From assembly GCA_016937035.1 (NCBI GenBank), contig JAFGWS010000138.1, positions 36,047 through 100,046 of the forward strand: a stretch of 64,000 nucleotides of DNA, in the 5' to 3' direction. Source of the stretch: Pontiellaceae bacterium (GTDB lineage: Bacteria; Verrucomicrobiota; Kiritimatiellia; Kiritimatiellales; Pontiellaceae). How positions within the stretch are numbered: position 1 is the first letter of the stretch; every line of letters starts with the position of its first letter. Under the pieces are notes generated by a model. The model saw nothing but the letters and a program-made list of their open reading frames with translations, had not been told where the DNA came from and did no database searches. A program made the translations under genes and the position numbers. Positions 10,112 to 19,593 of the stretch are shown piece by piece.

Positions 10112-10949
10112 ACATCGGTTGATCGATCTTATCGACTTCGTCCTGCAGCTCACAGAGGATCTGTTCGACAATCCGCAAGGTAATGCCGGTGCGTTTTTCC
10201 GATTCGTGGCAAACGGTGTAGCTGAGCCCGTCGATACCAAGTCCGGTTCCGGCCATAAAGCAGATGGTATCTGAAATGTGGACGGCATCGACCGCGGTTT
10301 TATCACCTTCAACTTTTTCGGGATCATGGTGCCAGCGGACGGCATCAATGATGATTTCCGGAAGTTTCCAGCGCCGAAGGAGTTCTGCGCCGACTTCGGC
10401 GTGGTCGATGCCGAGAACCATGGTCTCGGCCTGATTGAAGGGAATGTGCTCCTTGTGGGCCAATTCAAGAATCGGTTTGGCATCGACGGCTAAATAGTGT
10501 CCAAGCAACAGTTTGCCGATGTCGTGCAGAAGCGCGGCGGTGAAGGCAACGTCGCAAGCGGGTTTTTCTGTTTTCCTGGCAAGGATTTCGGTGCAGACCG
10601 CGCTGGAAATCAGATGTTTCCATAACACCTGCGGTGCCAGTTCATAACCGACGACCGAGCGTTGTGCCACGCCCGAAGCCATTGAAAGGTAAACCATGCG
10701 GCGAATTGTCCGTATGCCCAGCCGAACGATCGCTTCGTTGACCGAGTGAATGGATCGTGAAAACCCGAAAAAGGACGAGTTTGCAAAGCGCAGCAGGTTC
10801 GTGGTCAGCGACGGATCAAGTTGTATCGTTCTTACCAGTTTGGCTTGGTCAACGTTTTCATCGTTGAGCACATTAAGGGCCTCAACCGCCGGGCTGGTCA
10901 GATGCTCAATTGAGTCCAGTCCTGCTAGAATTTCAGTTCGTTTATCCAT
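10110..10949 (-). CDS. HDOD-domain signalling protein, last gene of the che operon
   Basis: 279 residues forming one HDOD domain. Typical motifs are LVRTIQLDPSLTTNLLRFANSSFFG near residues 38-62, LGIRTIRRMV near 76 and the HD-like AALLHDIGKLLLGHY near 139-153. HDOD proteins are HD-superfamily relatives that mostly lack the full metal site and act as signalling or scaffold modules, often with REC or GGDEF partners. It starts 20 bases after the cheB stop and closes the ten-gene chemosensory operon, so it may carry an output or a feedback of that pathway. Its actual partner is not visible from sequence. Confidence 0.82.
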   Translation of the reverse strand: MDKRTEILAGLDSIEHLTSPAVEALNVLNDENVDQAKLVRTIQLDPSLTTNLLRFANSSFFGFSRSIHSVNEAIVRLGIRTIRRMVYLSMASGVAQRSVVGYELAPQVLWKHLISSAVCTEILARKTEKPACDVAFTAALLHDIGKLLLGHYLAVDAKPILELAHKEHIPFNQAETMVLGIDHAEVGAELLRRWKLPEIIIDAVRWHHDPEKVEGDKTAVDAVHISDTICFMAGTGLGIDGLSYTVCHESEKRTGITLRIVEQILCELQDEVDKIDQPM

Positions 10950-10969
10950 AAAATCGACACCATTCTATC

Positions 10970-12016
10970 CTACCGACAAGCGGCTTCCAATAAAGATTTT
11001 GCCATTTCATTGAGTGGGCAAATGTGGTCCGCTGCCCCCAGTTTTATGGCCTCTTTGGGCATTCCAAAGACGATACAGCTGTTTTCATCCTGAGCAAAAG
11101 TGGTTGCCCCGGCATTTTTCATCGCCAGGAGGCCGTCGGCGCCATCGTTGCCCATACCGGTGAGAATCGCTCCGACCGCGTTGGATCCGGCATATTTTGC
11201 GACGGAGTGAAAGAGAACATCCGCACTGGGGCGTTGGCGGCATACCGGCGGATCTTCATTAAGAAGCACCTGATATTGAGCTCCGCTGCGGGTGATGGTC
11301 ATATGTTTTCCACCGGGGGCAATGAGAATCTGACCGGGAATAATGCGGTCGCCGGAAACGGCCTCTTTAATATTCATGGCGCAGAGGGTGTCGAGACGCT
11401 GAGCAAAGAGTTTCGTGAAGCGCGGCGGCATATGCTGTACCACGACAATGCCCGGCGTGGTGGCCGGCAGTTGCGTGAAAATATGCTGCAGCGTCTGAAC
11501 GCCGCCGGTTGATGCGCCGATGGCGATAATTTTGTGGGTCGTCTGCAGCAACGCTGAGGAAGAAGGTCTGGGAGCGCTTTGAACGACGTTGGGGCGGGGA
11601 GCAAGCGAGTGTGCACGTGGTGCGTGGCGGATGAGTTCGGCCAGTTCATCGCACGTATCCTGTACGCTGAACGATGACCCTGGTTTCTGTACCACATCCA
11701 CGGCTCCGAGTTCCAACGCTTCCAGGGCCACCGGGCCTCCCCGTTCGCCCAGTGAGCTGACCACGATTACAGGCATGGGATGAGCGGCCATCAGTTTTCG
11801 AAGAAAGGCCAGACCGTCCATGCGCGGCATTTCGATGTCGAGCGTCAGTACATCGGGGTTGAGTTTAGCAATCTGGTCGCGTGCAACATAAGGATCCGGC
11901 GCGGTTCCAACCACCTCAATGCCCTCCTTTGCATTCAGTTCGCGCTCAAGAATTTTTCGAACAATTGCGGAGTCATCCACGATTAGAACCCGGATATTTT
12001 TTTTGGTATAAAGCAT
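10970..12016 (-). CDS. cheB: chemotaxis protein-glutamate methylesterase/deamidase CheB
   Basis: 348 residues. The receiver domain has Asp15/Asp16 (IVDDS) and the phospho-acceptor Asp60 (LTLDIEMPRMDG). A Pro/Ser-rich linker (about 133-160) joins it to the methylesterase domain with the triad Ser169 (IGASTGG), His195 (VVQHMPP) and Asp291 (MGNDGADG). It removes methyl groups from receptor glutamates when phosphorylated by CheA, giving adaptation opposite to CheR. It follows cheD by six bases in the che operon. All catalytic residues are present, so the protein is probably active. Confidence 0.96.
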   Translation of the reverse strand: MLYTKKNIRVLIVDDSAIVRKILERELNAKEGIEVVGTAPDPYVARDQIAKLNPDVLTLDIEMPRMDGLAFLRKLMAAHPMPVIVVSSLGERGGPVALEALELGAVDVVQKPGSSFSVQDTCDELAELIRHAPRAHSLAPRPNVVQSAPRPSSSALLQTTHKIIAIGASTGGVQTLQHIFTQLPATTPGIVVVQHMPPRFTKLFAQRLDTLCAMNIKEAVSGDRIIPGQILIAPGGKHMTITRSGAQYQVLLNEDPPVCRQRPSADVLFHSVAKYAGSNAVGAILTGMGNDGADGLLAMKNAGATTFAQDENSCIVFGMPKEAIKLGAADHICPLNEMAKSLLEAACR

Positions 12017-12022
12017 AATAAT

Positions 12023-12511
12023 CTATAGCTCCTTAGATGTTCCGGCAAATTTAACAACAACTTTTCCTGTTTCAATCTGCATGTAAAGAGTCCTTGCGAC
12101 CTCTCCGCCGACGTCGGTGCTGGAGATCATCAGTCCGGCTTTCCAGAGCGCCTTTCGGATGGCGATAAAGTTCCGCTTTCCGATTTCAAAGTTGGCGGGT
12201 CCGTTCTGCATAGCGGCTCCGCCGGCCAGCTTAACGGTTAGATTGCCCCTTTGGGCCCCTCTGTTTTTCATTTCGTTGAGCAGGAAGGCCAGCCCGGTAT
12301 CCGCAAACATATAGGGACGAATTTTCGCTTTGTTTTCGTCCAGCTTTGAATCGGGGAGTTGAAAGTGCAGCATGCCGCCGAGTTTGATTCGTTCATCATA
12401 AATACAGACGCCGATGCAGGAACCCAGTGAATACGTAACGATCACGTCGCTAGAGCTTCTAGAGACTTTTGCATCGGAAACGCCGACGGTTAATCTGGAC
12501 TCGAGACTCAT
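12023..12511 (-). CDS. cheD: chemoreceptor glutamine deamidase CheD
   Basis: 162 residues. The family signature YSLGSCIGVCIYD holds the catalytic Cys32, and His49 lies in GGMLHFQLP; LAGGAAM follows near residue 93. CheD deamidates glutamines on chemoreceptors and in many bacteria also binds and stimulates CheC-type phosphatases. The presence of CheC/CheX-like genes in the same operon makes that second role possible here. Its ATG overlaps the cheR stop as ATGA, indicating translational coupling. Confidence 0.95.
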   Translation of the reverse strand: MSLESRLTVGVSDAKVSRSSSDVIVTYSLGSCIGVCIYDERIKLGGMLHFQLPDSKLDENKAKIRPYMFADTGLAFLLNEMKNRGAQRGNLTVKLAGGAAMQNGPANFEIGKRNFIAIRKALWKAGLMISSTDVGGEVARTLYMQIETGKVVVKFAGTSKEL

Positions 12512-13359
12512 GGTTTAACATATACGGCGGGACCATCGCCTTTGAAGGAATGTTTAATGCCCGAAAGAGATTCTGAGTGGCCGATAAACAGGACGCCCTT
12601 GGGTTTGAGCACTTGGTAAAACCGATCAACAATCTTTTGGTGAGTGATCTTGTCAAAATAGATGAAGACGTTTCGGCAGAAAATAAAATCAAGTTTTGTT
12701 ATAGGCGGCCATTCCTGAACAAGATTGATCTGTTTAAAGAGGACCATTCTGCGCAGTTCCGGTTTTGCGGTGTAAAACCGCTCGGCGGTTTTGTTTTTAT
12801 TCAGATCAAAATATTTGCGGCGCAGATCGGGAGGAATCGTGCTGACTCGTTCTTCAGTGTAACGACCGGCTGCCGCTTTTTTAAGGACGGCCGTCGAAAT
12901 GTCGCTGGCCAGAATCTTAATGTCAGAGCGTTTATCTTCGGGAATGGCTTCGCTCAGGGTCATGGCTACCGTGTAGGGTTCTTCGCCGGTGGAACAGGCA
13001 GCACTCCAGCCGCGCAGGCGGATGGAAGCCGACCCGCGGGACTCGGCCAGTCGGGCGGGAACAATAACCGATTTCAGATAATCAAAGTGGCGCGATTCCC
13101 GAAAAAAGCTCGTCAGGTTTGTGCTGATCCGATCAATGAACTGCGTGAATAATGGACCGTTAATATCCTCCTTCACCATCGTGATATAATCGGCGTAGGA
13201 TGAGAGGTTATACTGTCTGAGGTAGCGAGAAAGTCTCGAACGGACCAGTTCTTTTTTGTCATCGGTCAGATTGATTGCACAATGGGTGTAAACCAGATCG
13301 CGAATGGTTTCGAAGTCGTTGTTGCTCAGGTCGGCCAGTTGACGTGTAATAGGATTCAT
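12508..13359 (-). CDS. cheR: chemotaxis methyltransferase CheR
   Basis: 283 residues. The N-terminal helical domain (NPITRQLADLSNNDFETIRDL) is followed by the SAM-binding domain with GWSAACSTGEEPYTVAM near residues 118-134, DIKILASDIST near 145, and FIFCRNVFIYFD near 230. It methylates receptor glutamates with S-adenosylmethionine. It starts directly after the cheA stop (no gap) and overlaps cheD by four bases. Whether it tethers to the receptor tail is unclear: neither MCP in the window ends in the classic NWETF pentapeptide. Confidence 0.95.
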   Translation of the reverse strand: MNPITRQLADLSNNDFETIRDLVYTHCAINLTDDKKELVRSRLSRYLRQYNLSSYADYITMVKEDINGPLFTQFIDRISTNLTSFFRESRHFDYLKSVIVPARLAESRGSASIRLRGWSAACSTGEEPYTVAMTLSEAIPEDKRSDIKILASDISTAVLKKAAAGRYTEERVSTIPPDLRRKYFDLNKNKTAERFYTAKPELRRMVLFKQINLVQEWPPITKLDFIFCRNVFIYFDKITHQKIVDRFYQVLKPKGVLFIGHSESLSGIKHSFKGDGPAVYVKP

Positions 13360-15483
13360 CTATTTCCTGTAAAGTTTTATGACGCCGGGGATGTCAAGAA
13401 TCAAACGTACCATTCCGTCTCCCATAATTGCACCGCCGGAAACACCTTCGGTTTGATTTAGAAGCGGACCAAGACCTTTGATCACGACCTGCTGCTGATC
13501 GAGCAGATCGTCCACCAGCATACAGCAGGCTTCATTGTCTTCTTCAACAATCACCACAAGCCCTTCACACGGATTGGTCGAGTCCGGTTTCAGGTCAAAC
13601 AGTTCGTGCAGGCGTACCAACGGCAGAAGCTCATCTCGAACCAATACCATTTCGCGCTGACCATGTACGGTGGAAATCTGATCTTCTGTCGGGCGGAAAC
13701 TGCGGCGTATGTTGTTGATCGGAATAATATATTTATCCCCACCCACGCGCACCATTTGGCCGTCAATCACCGCCAGTGTCAGCGGCAGAGTGACGGTAAA
13801 CGTGGTTCCGACGCCCGGGGTCGAGGCGATATCAATTTTGCCGCGAAGTTCTTCAATATTCCGTCGAACCACATCCATGCCTACGCCGCGTCCGGAAATG
13901 CTGGTGACCTGAGCCGCCGTGGAAAAACCGGGTTGGAAAATGACGCCGAAAATTTCCTGATCTGAGGTGGGGATCTGATCGGGAAAAATGATGCCCCGCT
14001 CGATCGCTTTTTCGAGCAGCTTTTCTCGGTTCAGGCCACGGCCGTCGTCCGAAATTTCAATAACGATAGAGCCAGCAGAGTGATAAGCCTTCAGCAAAAT
14101 TGTTCCTTGGGGCGGTTTCCCTGCCGCTTTGCGTTCTTCAATAGGTTCAACGCCGTGGTCAACAGAGTTGCGGATCATATGAACCAAGGGGTCCGCCAAT
14201 TTGTCGACGATCGTACGGTCAAGTTCGGTCTGTTCACCTTCCATCACCAGGTCAACGTCTTTGTCGGACTCTCTGCGGGAAAGATCGCGTGTCATGCGCG
14301 CCATCTTTTGGAATACCCCTTGAATGGGAACCATGCGCATGGACATGGCCAGCTCCTGTAGCTCGCGGATAATTTTCCCTTGGTGCACGGTGTTCCGCAT
14401 CAGTTCATGATCGCTGTTTCCTTTGCCTCGAAGTGATTCTGATACCATCAGCTGAGCAATCACCAGTTCTCCAACCATGTTGACGAGATTATCCAGTCGA
14501 TCCGTGCTGACTTTGATTTTTTCATCCAGCTTTGGGGCTGTTTTTTTTGCGGAAGCGGCCTGGGGTGCCGAGGCGGAAGGGCGAGATGGGGCAGGTGCCG
14601 CACTGCCTGTAGGGGTCGGCACCGAGACGGGGGCCGCTGAAATCTCTTCTTCGGGTCCTTCCTGTTTCGATTCTTCCGGTTGCGGTTGCGTCGGGGCGGT
14701 CGGTGTTGCAGCAGAAGCTTCTCCGGAGACGCATTGTTTCAGGAGATCTGCAAGCTCGTTCAATCCTTCTTGATGTGGGACGACGCCATTGTTGGAAATA
14801 GCATCGCGCAGGTTGTTCACCATCTTTTTCAGCATGTCGATGGACTTGAAGATTGCGTCGGCATTTTGATCGACAAGGGGAAGTTCGCCTTTGCGGGCGA
14901 GATCAAGCAGGTTTTCTGCGTTGTGCGTTAAAAGGCCGATCTGATTGAGGTTCATAAAACCCGCCATGCCCTTGATGGTGTGGAATGAGCGGAAAATCAG
15001 ATTAAGTGTGTCGGATGATTCGGGATTGTCTTCGAGGCTAAGCATCCCGCCTTCAGCGGCTTCAAGATGTTCGGATGCTTCTGAAATAAAATCTTCAATC
15101 AGCGGAAGATCGTCTTGAGGGATAACATATTCTTCGATCGGTTGGACTTCCGGTTCCGGTTCAACTTCCGGTTCCGGTTCAACTTCCGGTTCCGGCGCAG
15201 GCTTGGGCGAAGAAGGCTTCTGCTCATCGCCAATTAATATCAGGTAGACATCGGCCAAAACGGCAGGATTTAAGTCATCGTTTTCAACACAAGTCTGCAG
15301 TTTGCGGGAAGCTTTCCAGACGGCATCGATCGTTGCGATGTCGAGTCCGTCTGCATTGGAAAGCAGTTCGACCAAGTCGTTCATCAGTTTCATCAGTCCC
15401 TCCTTTTCAGGAGGACTTCCCGTCAGGCCAAACGCCTGAGCGGCGTCTTCTGCAAGTTTTTTTACGCTGGATCGATCTGCCAT
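13360..15483 (-). CDS. cheA: chemotaxis histidine kinase CheA
   Basis: 707 residues. Residues 1-85 are an extra N-terminal region I do not recognise. Next is an acidic Pro/Glu linker (residues 97-113, EPEVEPEP) encoded by 18-base tandem repeats around 15148-15197. The Hpt domain has the phospho-accepting His168 (FRSFHTIKGMAG). After a Pro/Ala linker come the dimerisation helices (about 325-390), the ATPase domain with N box HMIRNSVDHGVE, G1 DDGRGL and G2 GRGVGMDVVRRN, and a C-terminal CheW-like domain. The kinase phosphorylates CheY and CheB in response to receptor state. No distinct P2 domain was seen. It lies between the CheC-like gene and cheR. Confidence 0.95.
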   Translation of the reverse strand: MADRSSVKKLAEDAAQAFGLTGSPPEKEGLMKLMNDLVELLSNADGLDIATIDAVWKASRKLQTCVENDDLNPAVLADVYLILIGDEQKPSSPKPAPEPEVEPEPEVEPEPEVQPIEEYVIPQDDLPLIEDFISEASEHLEAAEGGMLSLEDNPESSDTLNLIFRSFHTIKGMAGFMNLNQIGLLTHNAENLLDLARKGELPLVDQNADAIFKSIDMLKKMVNNLRDAISNNGVVPHQEGLNELADLLKQCVSGEASAATPTAPTQPQPEESKQEGPEEEISAAPVSVPTPTGSAAPAPSRPSASAPQAASAKKTAPKLDEKIKVSTDRLDNLVNMVGELVIAQLMVSESLRGKGNSDHELMRNTVHQGKIIRELQELAMSMRMVPIQGVFQKMARMTRDLSRRESDKDVDLVMEGEQTELDRTIVDKLADPLVHMIRNSVDHGVEPIEERKAAGKPPQGTILLKAYHSAGSIVIEISDDGRGLNREKLLEKAIERGIIFPDQIPTSDQEIFGVIFQPGFSTAAQVTSISGRGVGMDVVRRNIEELRGKIDIASTPGVGTTFTVTLPLTLAVIDGQMVRVGGDKYIIPINNIRRSFRPTEDQISTVHGQREMVLVRDELLPLVRLHELFDLKPDSTNPCEGLVVIVEEDNEACCMLVDDLLDQQQVVIKGLGPLLNQTEGVSGGAIMGDGMVRLILDIPGVIKLYRK

Positions 15484-15497
15484 GGCTCAGCCTTTCA

Positions 15498-16082
15498 TTA
15501 AGTGAAACTAGGGAACACGACCCGTAAGTTGAACGGATCAAGACCGGCGAGTTCAAATTTGTGAGTGAAGACATCGTAGGCGGGAACTTCCGGTTCCAGC
15601 TCCAATCCCACCGTCCCAACGGGAACGGGCAGGCGCAGGCGCAGAGTGATCTCTTCGCCCAGACTTTCTACATCGGAACACCCTTCACGAAAAATCTTAT
15701 TGAAAGAACCCACTAATAAGTTACCGATTTCCCCTACCGCATCTGCCAATGCCGCAGCTTCCTCGGCATTGCCACGTACGCATTGTTCCTTAATGCGGGG
15801 GAGGGGCTGCATGATGGTAAGCCCGCCCAGTGAAAAGAGTGCCGGTTTGTCGAAAATGACCATAAAGGAGCCGGTTCCAGCTCCGCCATAGGCAATGCGA
15901 CTGACGGCGATAATTCCAGCGCTCTCTTCCTTGAGAGCATTCGGCGACAACTTTTTTTCGGTGATGCAGGAGGTGTTGAATTTTTTTTCAAACATCCAGT
16001 AATAGCCGTTGCAGAAATCATTCATGGCGGCCAGAGAGACTTGTTTCAGCTCTTCTTCGGTAAGTTGGGATAGTTCTTTCAT
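15498..16082 (-). CDS. CheC/CheX-family protein (probable CheY-P phosphatase or regulator)
   Basis: About 194 residues from the chosen start MKELSQLTEEELK at 16082, just after the upstream gene's stop. A longer frame reaches 16139 but overlaps that gene. The segment ADAVGEIGNLLVGSFNKIF has the D-x(3)-E-x2-N pattern of CheC/CheX/FliY phosphatases, where Glu and Asn are catalytic. A first copy of the motif is not obvious, so only one active site is likely. It is longer than CheX and lies four bases downstream of the CheX-like gene. The two may act as partners or serve different CheY targets. Assignment to CheC rather than a second CheX is uncertain. Confidence 0.68.
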   Translation of the reverse strand: MKELSQLTEEELKQVSLAAMNDFCNGYYWMFEKKFNTSCITEKKLSPNALKEESAGIIAVSRIAYGGAGTGSFMVIFDKPALFSLGGLTIMQPLPRIKEQCVRGNAEEAAALADAVGEIGNLLVGSFNKIFREGCSDVESLGEEITLRLRLPVPVGTVGLELEPEVPAYDVFTHKFELAGLDPFNLRVVFPSFT

Positions 16083-16086
16083 TTGC

Positions 16087-16572
16087 TTATTTTCCATCCA
16101 AATATACAACATGAACTTCGAGACAGTAGGTGTCATCAACGCCGACCGTTGTACTTATGCATGCTTCCCCGGCCCGCAGATGATGAATCATTTCCTGTCC
16201 GCTGAATACGGTGGGAGCGGAAACAACCAGCTCTCCGACGGTTTCATAGGCCAGCGATTTTATACTTCCCATAATCATATTTGAGATTTCTCCCATTGCG
16301 TCTGCAATATCAGACTGTTCGATGGGATCATCCTCCTCAAATGCCAACAGGTTTGCGGTGATGGCCTTTGCACACTCAAGGCTTCCGCGCACCGTAAGAG
16401 AGCCTTCATATTTTCCCATAAAGGAGACGCTCGCAAATACGGATTTTTCATGATCAATCGTTTCGTCGATCGGCGCGGTCGGATCAATTGCCATAAAGAC
16501 CATGGAGGTGAATACCTGACTAATCGCCTCTCTCAGAGTGGCTATGCTGCATATGGGTTTATCGTTCATCAT
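16087..16572 (-). CDS. cheX: CheX-like CheY-P phosphatase
   Basis: 161 residues, the usual CheX length. The core SDIADAMGEISNMIMGSIKSL carries the ExxN phosphatase motif (Glu-Ile-Ser-Asn) near residue 94, and a Pro sits 22 residues later, as in the family pattern. It would hydrolyse phospho-CheY and reset the signal. Two adjacent ATGs occur; GAGGAT places the second (16569) slightly better. It lies between the CheY gene and the CheC-like gene. Having both here replaces CheZ, as is common outside proteobacteria. Confidence 0.82.
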   Translation of the reverse strand: MMNDKPICSIATLREAISQVFTSMVFMAIDPTAPIDETIDHEKSVFASVSFMGKYEGSLTVRGSLECAKAITANLLAFEEDDPIEQSDIADAMGEISNMIMGSIKSLAYETVGELVVSAPTVFSGQEMIHHLRAGEACISTTVGVDDTYCLEVHVVYLDGK

Positions 16573-16601
16573 ATCCTCATTATGTAAAGATTAAGTAATG
16601 A

Positions 16602-16976
16602 TCAAAGCAGGGGCGTGAGCTTCTCTTGGAATTTTTCCGGAGTGAACGGTTTTCCGATATAGCCGTCGGCACCACTGCGCAGTGCCTCTGCCACGAACGC
16701 CGGAGAACTTTCTGTTGTCACCATGATAATCTTCGTTTTAGCGCAATGAGGGAGTTCATCCCGTACTTTTTTGACCATCTCCGTTCCGCGCATGCCCTGC
16801 ATGTTGACATCGCAGAGGACGACATCAACGGGACGTTGTGAAAGTATTGAAAAACCTTCTTCACCGCTCTCGGCTTCCAGTGTTTCCGAAAAGTTGATAC
16901 CCGACATGCGAATGGTCCGTTTTATGATTCTGCGCATGGTTGAGGAATCATCGATTATCAATAACGAGTCGCTCAT
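16602..16976 (-). CDS. cheY: CheY-type single-domain response regulator
   Basis: 124 residues, one receiver domain. The acid pocket is Asp9/Asp10 (LIIDDSSTMRR), the phospho-acceptor is Asp56 (VVLCDVNM), the conserved Thr sits in MVTTES and Lys in IGKPF. CheA would phosphorylate it. With no flagellar genes in the window, the output could be a flagellar motor encoded elsewhere, type IV pili or another target. It is encoded between cheW and cheX in the operon. MRGTE replaces the more usual MDG after the acceptor strand. Confidence 0.93.
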   Translation of the reverse strand: MSDSLLIIDDSSTMRRIIKRTIRMSGINFSETLEAESGEEGFSILSQRPVDVVLCDVNMQGMRGTEMVKKVRDELPHCAKTKIIMVTTESSPAFVAEALRSGADGYIGKPFTPEKFQEKLTPLL

Positions 16977-17017
16977 AATCTCCCCTGTTTCAATGTTTGT
17001 TTTTTTTGGACGTGAAA

Positions 17018-17539
17018 TTAACTGGTAATCTGAACAACTTCTTCAGCCATTTCGGCCCAGTCCGCCGTGTTTGTACTGGATAGAACTTTGTCGATATCCA
17101 AGAGGATCTTGACGTTTCCGCCAATCTTTCCCATGCCGCGGATAAAGTCAATTCTGTGTGTTCCACCAAACTGCGGCGGAGGCTCAATCTGTTCAATCTG
17201 GATGTCGAGTACCTCAGAAACTTTGTCTACAATCACTCCGGTAGGCGTGATGCGCCCGTCGTGTTCATTCTCAACCACAATAATGCAGGTCTGGTCGTCA
17301 ATGTCCTTTTCCTCCATGCCGAAGCGTCCGCGCAGATCCACAATTGGAATCACTTGACCCCGAAGATTAATCACGCCTTTGATATCATTGGATGTTTTAG
17401 GAACTCTGGTGATCTCCTGATAGCCGACAATTTCTCGGACTTTCAGGATTTCGAGGCCGTATTCCTCGCTGCCAAGAGCGAAGGTGAGATACTTCCCGGC
17501 CAAATGGCTTCCTACTTCTGTTAAGGTTGTGTTTGACAT
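17018..17539 (-). CDS. cheW: chemotaxis coupling protein CheW
   Basis: About 173 residues from the start MSNTTLTEVGSHLAGKYLTF at 17539. A longer frame to 17608 overlaps the MCP gene, and AAAGAAGAGGCAAAAT precedes the chosen ATG. The CheW fold is clear: YGLEILKVREIVG, VINLRGQVIPIVDLRGRFG and the D-x-V-x-E-V segment VDKVSEVLDI. It links receptors to CheA in the signalling array. It starts 16 bases after the MCP stop. Confidence 0.95.
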   Translation of the reverse strand: MSNTTLTEVGSHLAGKYLTFALGSEEYGLEILKVREIVGYQEITRVPKTSNDIKGVINLRGQVIPIVDLRGRFGMEEKDIDDQTCIIVVENEHDGRITPTGVIVDKVSEVLDIQIEQIEPPPQFGGTHRIDFIRGMGKIGGNVKILLDIDKVLSSTNTADWAEMAEEVVQITS

Positions 17540-17555
17540 ATTTTGCCTCTTCTTT

Positions 17556-19499
17556 TTATGAATTAAAATCATCAAGATCTTCGTCGAACGGGATGAGGTG
17601 CGCAGCATCCGTGGAATGAGGTTTTGGAGCGGGATGAGAAAGCGTTCTTGTGTGTGCCTGGATTTTCGGTGCGGGTGTTGGCTTTCTCGGTGCGGGTGTC
17701 AGCGTTCTTTTTGTTTTTGTAGCCGCTGTCTCGGCCACTTTAACCCCGGCCAGTGCCGAGAGTTCAATGACGACTTCATTCATCTGTGCTGCTTGGTTCC
17801 GAAGCTCCTCGGCGGCGCTGGCTGATTCTTCGGCGTTGGCCGCATTGGATTGTGTCACTTGGTCCATCTGATTTACAGCAATATTAATCTGTTCAATTCC
17901 CTGAGACTGTTCGGTGGCTGACGCCGCAATCTCTCCGACCAATTCAGTTGTTCTATTTACACTGTTTACAATTTCTGAGAGGACCGAAGCAACTTCTTCT
18001 GAAATCTCAACGCCGGTTTTTGAGTTGCGGACCGATTTTTCAATGAGTTGCGACGTATCTTTTGCGGCTTCTGCGGAACGGCGGGCTAAGTTTCGGACCT
18101 CTTCGGCTACCACCGCAAAGCCTTTTCCGGCTTCTCCGGCGCGAGCCGCTTCAACCGCCGCATTCAGCGCGAGCAGGTTGGTTTGGAAAGCAATTTCATC
18201 GATTACTTTAATAATTTTTGCCGTCTCATCGGAACTCTTCTGGATGTCGAGAATGGCCGTGCTCATGCGCGACATCGATTCCGCTCCGCTACCGGCTGCT
18301 TGACGGGCTTCTTCAGCCAGCAGATTAGCCTGTTGCGCATTGTCGGAACTTTGGCGGGTCATGGTCGACATTTCTTCCAGACTGGATGAGGTCTCTTCCA
18401 ATCCGGCCGCCTGTTCGGTTGCGCCCTCGGCGAGGCTCTGAGATGAAGTTGAAACTTGAGCGGACGCCGAGGAAACCTGATGGGAACCTTCGGTCAGTGC
18501 TGCGATAATCTCCTTGATGGGTTTAACAATATTGAGGGTTATTCCAATGGCGAGTCCAATACCCATCACAATGGCAATGAGGGTCATGGAGATCATTTTA
18601 GCTGTGGTTTTCTTTTGAATCTGATCGGCCTCTGTTTCGTACTGTTCCTGTGTATTATTTATCGCACTGACAATGCTCGTTACCAGTGGACTCATCTTCG
18701 CGTCGGCTGCGATTTGGCGGTCAATGCCTTTTTTGTATGCATTGCCGGCATCGGCATATCCCTTAACCGATTCTTTGAAGCTTGCGGCGGTTTCGGTAAC
18801 AACTTTGCTTTCCGGGGCAATAGAAATCCATTTGTCAACACCCTTCTCCAGAGTCTGGAGTTGGGCTAAGTATACATCCCATTTTTCGTCTGTCTCTTTG
18901 AGGATGAGGTAAAGGGCTTGTACGCGCAGTAGAAAGAATGAACCCAAAACATCTCTTTCCAGAGTCAATGAAAGAGATGCTCTAACCTCATCAGAAACAT
19001 CAATATCCGTTTTCTCAAGGTTTGCTCTGACACTGTTTGCTCCTGCGGTCATGGTGTTTCCTGCCGCTGTCCAGCCGTTAAGTACATTGGCTTTATCAAT
19101 GTCTGCCTGAATGTATGCATCGCGAAGAACATCGTAGGCGTCAATGTCCTTGAGAGTTTGCTCTAGAGCATTTTTGTGTTCTTTGTCAATGCCTTTGGTA
19201 CTCATGAGATCTTTAACCGCTTTGCGCATAGCAACGGTGGTTTCGGCCCAGATGTCACCGGTCATTTTTCCGGTTTTGGGGTCTTCTATATTTCCGCTGA
19301 TGAAAAAATCTCTTCTTGCAGAACCGCAGTTTAACACGCTCTGAAGGGCTCGGCTGCTCATACCGCTCAGATGAGTGGCTTGCTTTTGTTTGCTGATCCC
19401 CCGAACCCCCGCATAACCAATAACGGCACAGATAATAATCAGCAGTCCGAATCCGCCGGCAATTTTGGTGGCCAGCTTCGTTTTCTTCTTCATCATCAT
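17556..19499 (-). CDS. methyl-accepting chemotaxis protein, first gene of the che operon
   Basis: About 647 residues. TM1 ([21 protein letters not shown]), a periplasmic helical sensor of about 260 residues, TM2 ([20 protein letters not shown]), HAMP and a long MA signalling domain whose hairpin tip has [19 protein letters not shown] Thr/Pro/Lys-rich tail of about 60 residues ends in the acidic-aromatic DEDLDDFNS; it may tether CheR/CheB but is not the NWETF motif. Start: five ATG codons in a row (19505-19491) follow AAAGGAG (19506-19512). The third ATG (19499) has the best spacing. The longer frame to 19559 is unlikely. The sigma-54 promoter at 19594-19610 drives this gene and the nine after it. 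Ligand unknown. Confidence 0.93.
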   Translation of the reverse strand: MMMKKKTKLATKIAGGFGLLIIICAVIGYAGVRGISKQKQATHLSGMSSRALQSVLNCGSARRDFFISGNIEDPKTGKMTGDIWAETTVAMRKAVKDLMSTKGIDKEHKNALEQTLKDIDAYDVLRDAYIQADIDKANVLNGWTAAGNTMTAGANSVRANLEKTDIDVSDEVRASLSLTLERDVLGSFFLLRVQALYLILKETDEKWDVYLAQLQTLEKGVDKWISIAPESKVVTETAASFKESVKGYADAGNAYKKGIDRQIAADAKMSPLVTSIVSAINNTQEQYETEADQIQKKTTAKMISMTLIAIVMGIGLAIGITLNIVKPIKEIIAALTEGSHQVSSASAQVSTSSQSLAEGATEQAAGLEETSSSLEEMSTMTRQSSDNAQQANLLAEEARQAAGSGAESMSRMSTAILDIQKSSDETAKIIKVIDEIAFQTNLLALNAAVEAARAGEAGKGFAVVAEEVRNLARRSAEAAKDTSQLIEKSVRNSKTGVEISEEVASVLSEIVNSVNRTTELVGEIAASATEQSQGIEQINIAVNQMDQVTQSNAANAEESASAAEELRNQAAQMNEVVIELSALAGVKVAETAATKTKRTLTPAPRKPTPAPKIQAHTRTLSHPAPKPHSTDAAHLIPFDEDLDDFNS

Positions 19500-19593
19500 C
19501 ATCATCTCCTTTGGTTTTTCCTTGCCAAGGCTGACGGCGAAACGATCGACGCTCAGCATCCGGGTCTATTCTCACTTTTTCGGGAGAACTTAA

